Below are positions 1 through 8,204 of a stretch of DNA of 64,000 nt, piece after piece. Where the stretch lies: assembly GCA_959601045.1 (NCBI GenBank), contig CAUGNZ010000001.1, positions 48,786 to 112,785 on the forward strand, read 5' to 3'. The stretch is from an uncultured Collinsella sp. (lineage in GTDB: Bacteria; Actinomycetota; Coriobacteriia; Coriobacteriales; Coriobacteriaceae). The notes under the pieces are model-generated. The model made no database searches, was not told the DNA's origin, and saw only the letters and a list, made by a program, of their open reading frames with translations. Each line of letters starts with the position of its first letter. Position 1 is the first letter of the stretch. The position numbers were made by a program, and so were the translations under genes.

Positions 1-1
1 C

Positions 2-1753
2 ATGGAAATGATCATCAACGTCGATGATGTCTCGTTCTCCTATGGCACGCAGACCGAGCAGGCGCTTAGCCACATCTCGCTCAGCGTGAACAAGGGAGAT
101 TTCATCGGCATCATCGGGCCCTCGGGCGCCGGCAAGTCCACGCTTGCCGCCTGCCTGTCGGGCGCCGTGCCCCACCACTACACCGGCACGTTCTTTGGGT
201 CCGTCATGGTTGACGGTCACGACACCTGCGAAGTCTCGCTCACCGACGTGTCGCAAATCGTCGGCAGTGTGCTGCAAGACATCGACACGCAGATGGTCGC
301 CTCCGTGGTTGAGGATGAGATGCTCTTTGGCCTCGAGAACTTTGGCGTGCCGCACGACCAGATTGAGCAGCGCGTCACCGAAACCCTCGAGACCGTCGGC
401 ATCAGCGACCTGCGCGACCGCGAGATCGCCACCCTCTCGGGCGGACAGAAGCAAAAGGTAGCCATCGCTGCCATCCTCGCTATGCGTCCGCGCGTCTTGG
501 TTCTCGACGAGCCCACCGCGGCACTCGACCCCGCCAGCTCCACGTTGGTCTTCGAGACGCTACGTGAGGCAAACCGCGCACTTGGAATCACCATCGTCGT
601 CGTTGAGCAAAAGGTCGCCCTGCTCTCGGAGTACTGCAACCGCGTGCTCGTGCTCAACCAGGGCGAAATCGCGCTGCAGGGCGAGCCACACGAGGTCTTC
701 GCGCATACCGACGAGCTCCGTGCCATCGGCGTCGACTGCCCTCGCGTCACGCGTATCTTCAATAGCCTCCAGGCCGATGGCCTGGTAAGCGGTACCCCTT
801 GCTTGGATGTCGATGAGGCCGAGCGCCTGATTTCGGGCATCGTCGTCCCCGCACACGCAAGCAGCGACATTCAGGCACCCGCCGGCTCACCGCACGCACC
901 GTCGTTGCGCCCGCACGCCAAGGACGCCGAGCCCGTGCTCACCTTCGATCATGTTGAGTTTGCCTATCCCAATGGCGGCGCCGCCGTCCACGACCTCAAC
1001 CTAACCCTCTATCCCGGCGAGCTCGTGGGCATCGTCGGCCAAAACGGTGCCGGCAAGACCACGCTCACCAAGCTGCTCACAGGCCTGCTTAAGCCCGCCT
1101 CAGGCAGCGTGCGCGTTACGGGGCTGGACACCGCAGCCGTTCCCACGAGCCGCATCGCCCGCGAAGTCGCAACCCTCTTCCAAAACCCCGACCGCCAGAT
1201 CTGCAAGGATACCGTACTCGACGAGGTCGCTTTTGGCCTGGAGCTTGCCGGCATCGACCGTGCCGAGGCTCTGCGTCGCGCTCGACTCGTTATCGACCGC
1301 TTTGGCCTGCCTGCCGATGAGGCACCTTTCTCGCTTTCGCGCGGCCAGCGACAAATGGTGGCGCTTGCCTCCGTCGTAGTTGTTGAGCCCAAGATCGTCG
1401 TGCTCGACGAGCCCACGAGCGGCCTTGATTACCGCGAGTGCATGACCGTCATGGAAACGGTGCGCACCATGGCCGAGCGCGGCTGCGCCGTGATTATGGT
1501 CTGTCACGACATGGAAGTCGTTTCCGACTTTGCCGAGCGTATCGTAGTAATGGCCGACGGTCGTATCCTCGACCGCGGCCGCACGCACGAGCTATTCTCG
1601 AACATCGATCTCATGCGGCGTGCCTACGTGGAGCCTCCCCAGGTTATTGAACTCTCGCGCCGTCTGGCATCCTCCGTCTCTCCCGTCTTTGCACAGGTGA
1701 GCGAGGTCACCGATATCGTTCGCATTACCGAGGAGATGGTCCACCGTGGTTAA
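2..1753 (+). CDS. ECF transporter energy-coupling ATPase, two fused ABC domains (YkoD/EcfA-like)
   Basis: This is the cytoplasmic energy-coupling ATPase of an ECF-type vitamin or metal uptake transporter, with both nucleotide-binding domains on one 583-residue chain. Domain 1 shows Walker A GPSGAGKST near residue 39, signature LSGGQKQ near 145 and Walker B VLVLDEP near 167. Domain 2 shows GQNGAGKTT near 346, a modified signature LSRGQRQ near 444 and Walker B VVLDEP near 466. The second signature (LSRGQ) departs from LSGGQ, as is common in asymmetric ECF ATPase pairs. The gene overlaps the following EcfT gene by 8 bases, so the two are translationally coupled. The substrate-binding S component is not visible and probably lies upstream of the window. 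The start is uncertain because the window begins one base before the ATG; an ATG at 8 is an alternative. The substrate cannot be deduced; fused ATPases of this kind occur in YkoCDE-type thiamine precursor transporters. Confidence 0.9.
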   Translation: MEMIINVDDVSFSYGTQTEQALSHISLSVNKGDFIGIIGPSGAGKSTLAACLSGAVPHHYTGTFFGSVMVDGHDTCEVSLTDVSQIVGSVLQDIDTQMVASVVEDEMLFGLENFGVPHDQIEQRVTETLETVGISDLRDREIATLSGGQKQKVAIAAILAMRPRVLVLDEPTAALDPASSTLVFETLREANRALGITIVVVEQKVALLSEYCNRVLVLNQGEIALQGEPHEVFAHTDELRAIGVDCPRVTRIFNSLQADGLVSGTPCLDVDEAERLISGIVVPAHASSDIQAPAGSPHAPSLRPHAKDAEPVLTFDHVEFAYPNGGAAVHDLNLTLYPGELVGIVGQNGAGKTTLTKLLTGLLKPASGSVRVTGLDTAAVPTSRIAREVATLFQNPDRQICKDTVLDEVAFGLELAGIDRAEALRRARLVIDRFGLPADEAPFSLSRGQRQMVALASVVVVEPKIVVLDEPTSGLDYRECMTVMETVRTMAERGCAVIMVCHDMEVVSDFAERIVVMADGRILDRGRTHELFSNIDLMRRAYVEPPQVIELSRRLASSVSPVFAQVSEVTDIVRITEEMVHRG

Positions 1754-2492
1754 CGTCATCGACTATATGCCGGGCGACACACTGCTGCACCGCTTGAACC
1801 CGGTCGTCAAACTGGCCCTTGCCGCCGCCATCATCATCGGCATCTTCCTGTCCGACACCTACGTGGCGCTGTTGGGCTTTTTGGCACTCACCCTCGCACT
1901 GGGCGCCTATGCCGGTGTCGTCGACCGTCTGTTCTCGTTGCTCAAGTTGCTGATTCCGCTCGCGCTTATCATGCTGGTGCTCCAGCTAGCCTTTATGCGC
2001 GATGGCAACGTGGTGTGGGGCTTTATCACCGACACGGGCCTCATCACGGGATCGAAGGCCTGCCTGCGCCTGCTGGGCGTGGCGTTACCACTCATCCTCA
2101 TGCTCATGGTGACCAAGCTCAACGACCTTGCCAACGCCTGCGTCGAGGTGCTGCACGTGCCGTATCGCTATGCCTTCACCTTTACCACGGCGCTACGCTT
2201 TGTGCCGGTGTTTGGTCAGGAGATGAACGCCATCATGGAAGCGCAGACCGCACGCGGCGTCGAGTACGACACCAAGAACCCCATCAAGAAGCTTAAGCTC
2301 ATGCTGCCACTGTGCGTGCCACTGCTCATCTCGAGCGTGGGCAAGACCGATGCCACAGCCTTGGCGGCAGAACAGCGCGGCTTCTATCTGCGTACACGCG
2401 CCAGCTCGTACAAGCGCTACCCCATCAAGGGCCTGGACATCGCCGTGCTCATCGTCAGCATCGCCCTCATCGCCATCGGCTTCCTGTTCTAG
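1746..2492 (+). CDS. ECF transporter transmembrane scaffold protein (EcfT/CbiQ family)
   Basis: This 248-residue integral membrane protein is the T component that links the ATPases to the substrate-specific S subunit. Several hydrophobic helices are visible in the first 130 residues and one at the C-terminus. In the second half the segment with ALRFVPVFGQEM and AQTARGVEYD corresponds to the cytoplasmic coupling region of EcfT proteins, where short motifs with Arg and Gly contact the ATPase grooves. It starts inside the end of the ATPase gene (8-base overlap) and is followed by a strong intrinsic terminator, so it closes the operon. Confidence 0.9.
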   Translation: MVNVIDYMPGDTLLHRLNPVVKLALAAAIIIGIFLSDTYVALLGFLALTLALGAYAGVVDRLFSLLKLLIPLALIMLVLQLAFMRDGNVVWGFITDTGLITGSKACLRLLGVALPLILMLMVTKLNDLANACVEVLHVPYRYAFTFTTALRFVPVFGQEMNAIMEAQTARGVEYDTKNPIKKLKLMLPLCVPLLISSVGKTDATALAAEQRGFYLRTRASSYKRYPIKGLDIAVLIVSIALIAIGFLF

Positions 2493-2520
2493 TTCACCAC
2501 CGACAGCAACCACCCAACGC

Positions 2521-2558
2521 AAAAGGCCTCGGCTCGCACCAAACGAGCCGAGGCCTTT
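2521..2558 (+). terminator. Intrinsic terminator after ecfT
   Basis: A 15-bp perfect stem (AAAGGCCTCGGCTCG paired with its complement) with a 7-base loop ends in a T-containing tail. It lies 28 bases after the EcfT stop. A-rich and T-rich flanks could let it act in both directions, also ending the convergent racemase transcript. Confidence 0.85.
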
Positions 2559-2578
2559 ACTGTTTCACCAGATAAAAT

Positions 2579-2612
2579 CTACCAAAATTAACCTGTCCCT
2601 TTTTTGGCAGGT
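2579..2612 (+). repeat. REP-like hairpin repeat with conserved AACCTGTCCC loop (copy 1)
   Basis: The sequence reads as a CCAAAA/TTTTGG stem enclosing a loop that contains AACCTGTCCC. The same loop recurs at 33910-33983 (two copies), in degenerate form near 34640, and with a T-to-A change at 15833 and 17014. It lies between the EcfT terminator and the end of the racemase gene. Such loops resemble REP sequences mobilised by REP-associated tyrosine transposases; that link is inference and no transposase gene is present here. Confidence 0.55.
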
Positions 2613-2618
2613 CGGAAG

Positions 2619-3365
2619 CTAGAGGCGGTAGGGAGCGCCGCTGCGGATGATGGATTCGCGCACCAGGACATCCATGGCATCGAGGGTGATCTCGGGCATC
2701 TCTCGATACTTCTGCAGCACCGATAGCTCGGTGCAGGCCAGAATGACACGGTCGCAGCCGCTACGGGCGAACTCCCACATCACGCGGTCGAACTTATCCA
2801 TATCGGGCTCACGTCCGGCTTTCACATCATCGTAGATAAGCGACATCACATCGTTCTGACGTTTCTCGCTGGGATAGACGACCTCAACACCCGCAGCCTC
2901 GCATTCGCGGCCGTAGACGCCCGCGCCCACGGTTCCGTCGGTGCCCATGATGCCAATCTTGCGCACCGGCTCGGCCGGCATGCTCAGGTTGGGGTCGAAC
3001 TCGCACTCCCCCATCACCGCACCCGCAAGGGCATAGCGCACCGACTCACGCGGCATGTGGATAATCGGCACCTTCGTAAACGACTGGATCTGGTCGTAGA
3101 AGTAGTGTGACGTGTTGCAGGGAATGGCAATGTGCGCACAGCCCAGCGACTCGAGTGCCTGGGCACACTCTTTCATGGTCGCCAGCAGCTTGGCGTGCTC
3201 GCCGGTCTTAATGGCCAGCGTGCGGTCGGGCATGGTCGACTTGGAGAGCACCACCATGTCGATATGATCCTGATCGCAGGCAGCAGCCGTATGACGCACT
3301 ACCTGGTCGTAGTAATACGACGTGGCCTCGGCGCCCATGCCGCCGATAACTCCCAGCTTTTCCAT
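2619..3365 (-). CDS. Aspartate/glutamate racemase family protein
   Basis: This 248-residue cofactor-independent racemase should interconvert L- and D-aspartate (or glutamate). The N-terminus MEKLGVIGGMGAEAT carries the family Gly-rich strand. A catalytic Cys is in IPCNTSHYF and the second is in ILACTEL, the usual two-cysteine acid/base pair. The start at 3365 is chosen because AAGGAGG lies 5 bases upstream; a longer frame to 3449 lacks a ribosome site. The upstream gene on the same strand is an ATP-grasp ligase, which favours aspartate racemase making D-Asp for peptidoglycan. Glutamate racemase for D-Glu is the alternative. Confidence 0.85.
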   Translation of the reverse strand: MEKLGVIGGMGAEATSYYYDQVVRHTAAACDQDHIDMVVLSKSTMPDRTLAIKTGEHAKLLATMKECAQALESLGCAHIAIPCNTSHYFYDQIQSFTKVPIIHMPRESVRYALAGAVMGECEFDPNLSMPAEPVRKIGIMGTDGTVGAGVYGRECEAAGVEVVYPSEKRQNDVMSLIYDDVKAGREPDMDKFDRVMWEFARSGCDRVILACTELSVLQKYREMPEITLDAMDVLVRESIIRSGAPYRL

Positions 3366-3449
3366 CGCCGCCTCCTTGGTGACGCTTGCGCAATTGCGCG
3401 TATCATACCCGCGCCCGCCCGATGTAAACCGGACGGGCGCCGCACTCAT

Positions 3450-4706
3450 CTACTTGTAATACGTCTTGAACAGCTTAAAGTGGCGCAGCTTGGTGTGCCA
3501 CATGCGCAGCCAGCGGTTAAAGACAAAGTCGCCCTTCATAAACGAAGGGTCGGCGCCCTTGCCTTCCTTGTCCAGGCGATGCACCTTAGCGCGCAGCTCG
3601 GGATCCTTGACGTACTTGTCGACGACGCCCATGGGGACGACCATCCACAGCGCCTCGTCCTGCGCCGTCACAAACTCCGGCTCAAACGGGCGGTTGAACA
3701 CATACTCGTCCACCACATACTTGGCAACGTTAAAGCCGCTGTTAGTGACGTAGTAGTTGCTGCGACCTTGGCGCGTGTTGAAATCGAAGAACTTAAACGA
3801 GCCGTCGCGCTCGTCGTACTTAACGTCAAAGTTGGAATAGCCCACAAAGTGAAGGTCCTCGAGCAACTTGCGCACGCCGCCCATGAGCTCGTCATTGGGC
3901 TCGGTGATGATACAGGCGTGGTTGCCGACACCGTGAGGCTGATGCTCCTCGAGCAGCACGTGACCCAGGCACATCATGCGCACCTTGCCGTTGCGGTCGG
4001 AATAACTGGTGAGCACGCGCATGTACTCGTCATTGCCGGGCACGCGATCCTGCAAGATCAGGTCGTCGGTGTAGCCGCTGGCATACGAGTCGCGAATGAC
4101 CTGTTCCAGCTCGGCACGGTCGGCAATCTCATAGGCCTTTTTCTGGCCCTCGAACTCGTGCTGCCACCACATGATGCCGTCAGAAGGCTTCAGAATCATC
4201 GGGTAGGGAAAATCGATCTGGTCGAGCACTTCGGCAGGCGCCTCGCCTTGGGCGTTCAGCATCGCCATGGTGAAGGTAAAGGTATGCGGATAGGGCACGC
4301 CATGCTTCTCGCACAGCTCGTAGAAGATCTCCTTCTTCTGACACTGCTCAAGCATGCTATAGGGAGCGTAAGGCGCGACGATGTTATCCGCCAACTCATG
4401 GGCATCCTTGGCCTGAGCCACGAGGGCAACATAGTTATCGCCACAGCCCACAAGGACAATCGTCTTATCGGCATGCGCTTGGGCAATGCCGTTGACGGTC
4501 CTGAGCATCACGGGCATGGTATCGATATCCACGTTGGGCGTGTAGTCGATAATCTGGCTGCGGTACGCGGGACCCGTCTGGTACTTGCCAAAGACCAGAC
4601 TCTTGACCTGGTACTCCTCGTAGAAGGCGCGCGCCACCGAATAGGCGTTGATGTCGCCACCGAGCAGCACGGGAATGAACTCGCGCTCTGTAAATTGCAA
4701 TGCCAT
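3450..4706 (-). CDS. ATP-grasp carboxylate-amine ligase, probably D-aspartate ligase
   Basis: This 418-residue protein has the ATP-grasp layout: an N-terminal Rossmann-like part (FIPVLLGGDINAYSVAR), a central nucleotide-binding part (PYPMILKPSDG) and a C-terminal part with the metal-binding segment FFDFNTRQGRSNYYV. The length and the opening resemble Aslfm, the D-aspartate ligase of Enterococcus faecium that adds D-Asp to the peptidoglycan stem. The gene next to it encodes an aspartate racemase, the same pairing as in Enterococcus, and the gap is 84 bases with no terminator seen. Function is inferred from family resemblance plus context. A ligase acting on another D-amino acid, or a capsule or teichoic acid modifier, is possible. 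Confidence 0.75.
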   Translation of the reverse strand: MALQFTEREFIPVLLGGDINAYSVARAFYEEYQVKSLVFGKYQTGPAYRSQIIDYTPNVDIDTMPVMLRTVNGIAQAHADKTIVLVGCGDNYVALVAQAKDAHELADNIVAPYAPYSMLEQCQKKEIFYELCEKHGVPYPHTFTFTMAMLNAQGEAPAEVLDQIDFPYPMILKPSDGIMWWQHEFEGQKKAYEIADRAELEQVIRDSYASGYTDDLILQDRVPGNDEYMRVLTSYSDRNGKVRMMCLGHVLLEEHQPHGVGNHACIITEPNDELMGGVRKLLEDLHFVGYSNFDVKYDERDGSFKFFDFNTRQGRSNYYVTNSGFNVAKYVVDEYVFNRPFEPEFVTAQDEALWMVVPMGVVDKYVKDPELRAKVHRLDKEGKGADPSFMKGDFVFNRWLRMWHTKLRHFKLFKTYYK

Positions 4707-4929
4707 GGAAACTTCCTATCATGAACTGCCCACACAACGGGCGGTCTTTGCGCAACTGATTTATTCTAGCGTGCCAAGCCGCCGGCGCCCAAAGCTCCAC
4801 CGTATCTATGGCAATCGACGTAATCGTCCAGCATAAAGGCCGCACTCACCGCGATGGGGCCTTGTAGCTGCAAACCCCCTGTTGAGATAGCTTTTACAGC
4901 CCAAAACACCTCTCAAATAGGGCTCCGTA

Positions 4930-5058
4930 ACGTTAAAGTTGAACTCTATGGTTTCTCAACAATTCATCATAACTGCAGGTCAAAGCCAAAGCCTCAAGTT
5001 CAACTTGACCCTTTGGAACCTTTAAGGTTCAAGTTGAGGTCGAAAGCAGTAGTAGAAT
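4930..5058 (+). promoter_or_regulatory. Palindrome-rich leader/promoter region upstream of the 5101 gene
   Basis: In the 394-base gap between the divergent genes at 4706 and 5101 several related dyads cluster. They are TCAAGTTCAACTTGA at 4994-5008, GAACCTTTAAGGTTC at 5016-5030, and further half sites AAAGTTGAAC near 4935 and TTCAAGTTGAGG at 5028-5039. TTGACC at 5005-5010 and TAGAAT at 5053-5058 could be promoter elements, though their mutual spacing does not fit one standard promoter. The arrangement suggests binding of a dimeric regulator. The rest of the gap (4707-4929) shows nothing I can name. Confidence 0.45.
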
Positions 5059-5100
5059 ACCGTTCGAACCATAACCTACGATTGATTGCAGAGGGACTGG

Positions 5101-6234
5101 ATGCAGCATTCGAATCATCGCACCGCAGCGCTCATTGCGTCGAAGCCGGCTCGTATCATCACGAGCGCCGCGCTCGCCGTTGCGCTGACGTCCACGCCGA
5201 TGCTCTCCCCCGTTGCGGCGTATGCCGCCTCGCAGGCAACGCAGGACCAGCTTTCGGCAGCCCAGCAGAAGATCGAAGCCGCCACGAGCGCCTACAACGA
5301 CGCCCGCACCAAACTCGATGACCTGCAAAAGCAGATTGACTCCAATGAGGCAAGCATCGAGGAAATCGAGGCTAAGCTTCCCGAGCAGCAGGCCAAGGCA
5401 AGCTCCGCCATGCGCGATCTGTACAAGTATCAGAAGGGCACCAATCCCATCGTGAGCTTCCTGGTCAACGCGCAGAGCCTGGGTGAGTTCATCACGACCT
5501 GCAAATACACCAACCAGATCACGAGCTCGAGCGTCGACGAGATCGAACAGCTCAATAACATGCAAACCGAACTCGAGCAGAACAAGGCCGAGCTCCAGCA
5601 GGCCAAGTCTCAACTTGAGGCAGAGCAGAAAAACGCCGAGGATGCGCTGGCGCAGGCCCAGCAGCTCCGCAGCGAGGCACAGGCAAAAGCCGAGCAGGAA
5701 AATGCCGCCGAGCTTGCCAAGCTTGAGGCCGATAAGGCCGCTGCCGCCGAGAAGCTCTCGGGCGAGGGCGTAAGCGGCAGCAATTCCAGCAGCCAGGCCA
5801 CCAACACCAACACCACCATCGACACCACGGTGAACAACGCCAATACCGGTAGTTCCGATTACGATTCGTTCATTAATGAGTGGACGAGCCGCATCGATAA
5901 TTATCTCGCCGGCTCCCCCATGGCAGGCCAGGGCTATAACTTTGCCGTCGCCGCTTGGAATACCGGTGTCGATCCCCGTTGGTCCCCCGCCATCGCCTGC
6001 ATCGAGAGCACCAAGGGTGCTTATTGCGCCAATTCTTACAACGCCTGGGGCTGGAGTGCACGTGGCGGCGGTTGGCGCAGCTTTGGCAGCTGGAGCGAGG
6101 GCATCTCCGCTCACGTTGCCTATCTGGGCGCCAACTACGGCTCCACCCTTACCCCGGATGCGGCCAAAAAGTACTGCCCGCCCACGTGGCAGGACTGGTA
6201 CAACAAAGTCGCCGCTCAGATGAACCGCATCTAA
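5101..6234 (+). CDS. Secreted coiled-coil protein with C-terminal lysozyme-like domain (cell-wall hydrolase candidate)
   Basis: A 377-residue exported protein. Residues 1-45 form a signal peptide ending near AAYAASQA. Residues about 48-235 are a long coiled coil rich in Gln, Glu, Ala and Lys, similar in style to the N-terminal domain of PcsB/CwlO proteins. A Ser/Asn/Thr-rich linker follows, then a globular C-terminal domain of about 120 residues with AVAAWNTGVDPRWSPAIACIE, which resembles lysozyme or glucosaminidase-like folds with a catalytic Glu after the helix. The start at 5101 (ATG) has AGAGGG 5 bases upstream; the in-frame TTG at 5086 lacks a site. It likely acts in cell-wall turnover. 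It is monocistronic, ending in a terminator 10 bases later. Confidence 0.7.
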   Translation: MQHSNHRTAALIASKPARIITSAALAVALTSTPMLSPVAAYAASQATQDQLSAAQQKIEAATSAYNDARTKLDDLQKQIDSNEASIEEIEAKLPEQQAKASSAMRDLYKYQKGTNPIVSFLVNAQSLGEFITTCKYTNQITSSSVDEIEQLNNMQTELEQNKAELQQAKSQLEAEQKNAEDALAQAQQLRSEAQAKAEQENAAELAKLEADKAAAAEKLSGEGVSGSNSSSQATNTNTTIDTTVNNANTGSSDYDSFINEWTSRIDNYLAGSPMAGQGYNFAVAAWNTGVDPRWSPAIACIESTKGAYCANSYNAWGWSARGGGWRSFGSWSEGISAHVAYLGANYGSTLTPDAAKKYCPPTWQDWYNKVAAQMNRI

Positions 6235-6244
6235 GTGCAACTGC

Positions 6245-6273
6245 AAAGGGCCCCAATGGGGCCCTTTTCTTTT
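6245..6273. terminator. Bidirectional intrinsic terminator
   Basis: An AAAGGGCCCC stem with a 3-base loop is followed by TTCTTTT on the plus strand. It ends the 5101 transcript and touches the stop codon of the convergent kinase gene at 6272. Confidence 0.85.
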
Positions 6274-7651
6274 AGGTAGCGGAGGTATCGACGACGCCGG
6301 TCGCATTGGCAACCGCGACTAAGACGATCATGCATAGGAGCAGCACACCCAATGCCTTGAGCCAGAGTTTCGCGAGTTTCTTGCCGCGATAGCTGTCGAG
6401 CAGTGCGAATCGACGACGAAGACGGCGCTTATCGAGCAGCGCGAAATGCATAAGCACCATAAGGCCATCGACAAAGAAAAAATACTCGATTATGAGAAGC
6501 CACGTCGGGTAGCCTTGGTTTGCTCCCGTGGGGTGAAAGACGGCAAAGTGACTTCCGGCAAAGAACACAAGTAGCGAGAAGCAGACAAGCGTATTCCAAA
6601 TGCGCCCCAGAGACTCCGGAACGCGAGAGAGCAGACCGCATGCAGCGGAGGCGGCAGGCCTAGGAAGCCCTGCGGGGTTCTGGAGCCCTTGGAGCGTCAA
6701 CACCGTCTCCGAGGCCGGAGTACGGACAGGCGCAGGTGTAGGAGGCTGCACGGGGCGGCTCAGATCGTATGCCGAGCGCGTCGCCCGTCCCAACGCTTCC
6801 GCACTCGCAAAACGCTTGGCCGGGTCGAGCGCCATCGACATGCAGACGGCATCGGCAAGTGGAGTGGGAATGCCACGCGCCTCGCATTGCTCGCGCATGT
6901 CGAGCCCTGGTTTAGGGTCGACTCCCGTCAAGCAGAAGAACAACAGGGCGCCCAGTGCGTAGACGTCGCTGCGCACACTCGTCTGCCCAAACCCATACTG
7001 CTCGGGCGGCGCATAGGGTCGCGTGCCGAACTTGACGGTGTCGGCATCGGCGCCATCGCGCCACACGCGCGCGATCCCCAAGTCGATAATCACCAGCGAT
7101 GAAAACGTCAGGCCGTTATCAGACGTATAGTTGGCACCCGTCACGATGATATTCGACGGCTTGAGGTCGCGATGGATCACCGGCGCCGACGTCTCCCCCG
7201 CCATTGCAAAACCGGCGTGGAGCTCACCCACGGCATCGCATAGGGCAGGATACATTTCGTGCGCATAATCGAGGGTGGCTCCCAGACGGTCCACCAGTGC
7301 CCCGAGCGTCTCCCCTTCGATGTATTCCATAACCACGTTGAGCTCGTCGCCCACACGACGACAATCGACGATTCTGGGCAGGTGCTCAAAACGCCTACCC
7401 GCCCGCTGGGCGGCAAACAGACGCTCGTATGCCCCGCCGATTTGAGCCGAGGCATCGATGCGTTTACGGACAAAGGGGCCGAGCGAACCACCGCCGGTTC
7501 CTTCAAAGTACACGAGCTCAGTTGTTTCAACGGACGAGCGCTTAAGTACACGCTCCACGCGATAGCTGTCGTCGCGATCGAGCGACGCCAGGTGCTCGGC
7601 AAGCGCTGCGGTCAGCTCGTCATCGAAATATGTTGGGGTCTGAGTATCCAT
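6272..7651 (-). CDS. Serine/threonine protein kinase with C-terminal membrane segments
   Basis: About 459 residues. The N-terminal half is a Hanks-type kinase: a catalytic loop HRDLKPSNII, a DLG in place of the usual DFG (VIIDLGIARV), and an activation/P+1 region GTRPYAPPEQYG followed by SDVYALGALLF. The Gly-rich loop is weak. The C-terminal third has Pro-rich linkers and about three hydrophobic segments, so the kinase is probably membrane-anchored with no extracellular PASTA domain. The gene upstream on the same strand encodes an HTH protein, about 100 bases away, which may be its partner or substrate. The start at 7651 has GGAGG only 2 bases upstream; ATGs at 7660, 7663 and 7681 are alternatives. 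Confidence 0.85.
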   Translation of the reverse strand: MDTQTPTYFDDELTAALAEHLASLDRDDSYRVERVLKRSSVETTELVYFEGTGGGSLGPFVRKRIDASAQIGGAYERLFAAQRAGRRFEHLPRIVDCRRVGDELNVVMEYIEGETLGALVDRLGATLDYAHEMYPALCDAVGELHAGFAMAGETSAPVIHRDLKPSNIIVTGANYTSDNGLTFSSLVIIDLGIARVWRDGADADTVKFGTRPYAPPEQYGFGQTSVRSDVYALGALLFFCLTGVDPKPGLDMREQCEARGIPTPLADAVCMSMALDPAKRFASAEALGRATRSAYDLSRPVQPPTPAPVRTPASETVLTLQGLQNPAGLPRPAASAACGLLSRVPESLGRIWNTLVCFSLLVFFAGSHFAVFHPTGANQGYPTWLLIIEYFFFVDGLMVLMHFALLDKRRLRRRFALLDSYRGKKLAKLWLKALGVLLLCMIVLVAVANATGVVDTSAT

Positions 7652-7749
7652 AGCCTCCATCATAGCGCAGGGCGCAGACACCCCATGGCATCCACGCCCC
7701 GTTCGTTTGCATCGTTGTTCGGCAGCTCCGCCGGCTCAGATATCAGCCG

Positions 7750-8172
7750 CTAACTCACCGTCTCCTCGCCAAAGCGATACAGCTCCTCGTTGACCTTTTG
7801 GAGGCTGCACCCGCGATCGATGCAAAAGATGATAATCGCATCACGGCGATCCTTGCAGTTAAGGACGCTTACCCCGGCAGCCGTCAGTGCACGGTTGGCC
7901 TCTTTGAGCGTCAGCGCCATCGCAAAGGCAATCTGCAGCACCTTATTGCGACTCGGATTGCGCGAACCAGTAAAGATCTGATAGCCAAAGGTCTCGTTGA
8001 GGTCGGCCATACGCACCACGCGCGAACGCTCCAAGCCCTTTTCCAGCAGCAGCTGCTTCAGGTAGTCCGAAAGCGACGGGGCGGCAAAGTCGTGCTCCCT
8101 GATATAGTCATCGATGTTCGGCGCATCGAGAAGCTCATTGAGCAACTCCTCGGTCAGCTTTTTATCGGGCAT
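7750..8172 (-). CDS. HTH-type DNA-binding protein paired with the kinase
   Basis: A 140-residue protein. Residues about 30-100 look like an XRE-type helix-turn-helix (LSDYLKQLLLEKGLERSRV, then GYQIFTGSRNPSRNKVLQIA), and the C-terminal part is a short helical extension with two cysteines. A strong GGGGGAGG ribosome site precedes the ATG. It sits immediately upstream of the kinase gene in the same orientation. Small HTH proteins encoded beside Hanks-type kinases occur in several Gram-positive lineages; a phosphorylation-controlled regulator is inferred from this context, not shown. Confidence 0.65.
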   Translation of the reverse strand: MPDKKLTEELLNELLDAPNIDDYIREHDFAAPSLSDYLKQLLLEKGLERSRVVRMADLNETFGYQIFTGSRNPSRNKVLQIAFAMALTLKEANRALTAAGVSVLNCKDRRDAIIIFCIDRGCSLQKVNEELYRFGEETVS

Positions 8173-8204
8173 ACGACTTCACCTCCCCCAGTGCATGCAA
8201 CATG

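Noticed and set aside
3132..4724. Long plus-strand open frame opposite the ATP-grasp and racemase genes
   Set aside because: Its codons are the complement of conserved enzymes on the minus strand. It has no ribosome site and low-complexity composition (His, Val, Ala, Leu).
4854..5100. Cyclic-di-AMP (ydaO) riboswitch before the secreted hydrolase gene
   Set aside because: Such riboswitches often precede cell-wall hydrolases in actinobacteria, but the conserved core segments are not found here.
5029..6312. Minus-strand open frame rich in Gly, Leu and Val opposite the secreted coiled-coil gene
   Set aside because: It mirrors the coiled-coil repeats and crosses the palindromic leader and the terminator; no ribosome site.
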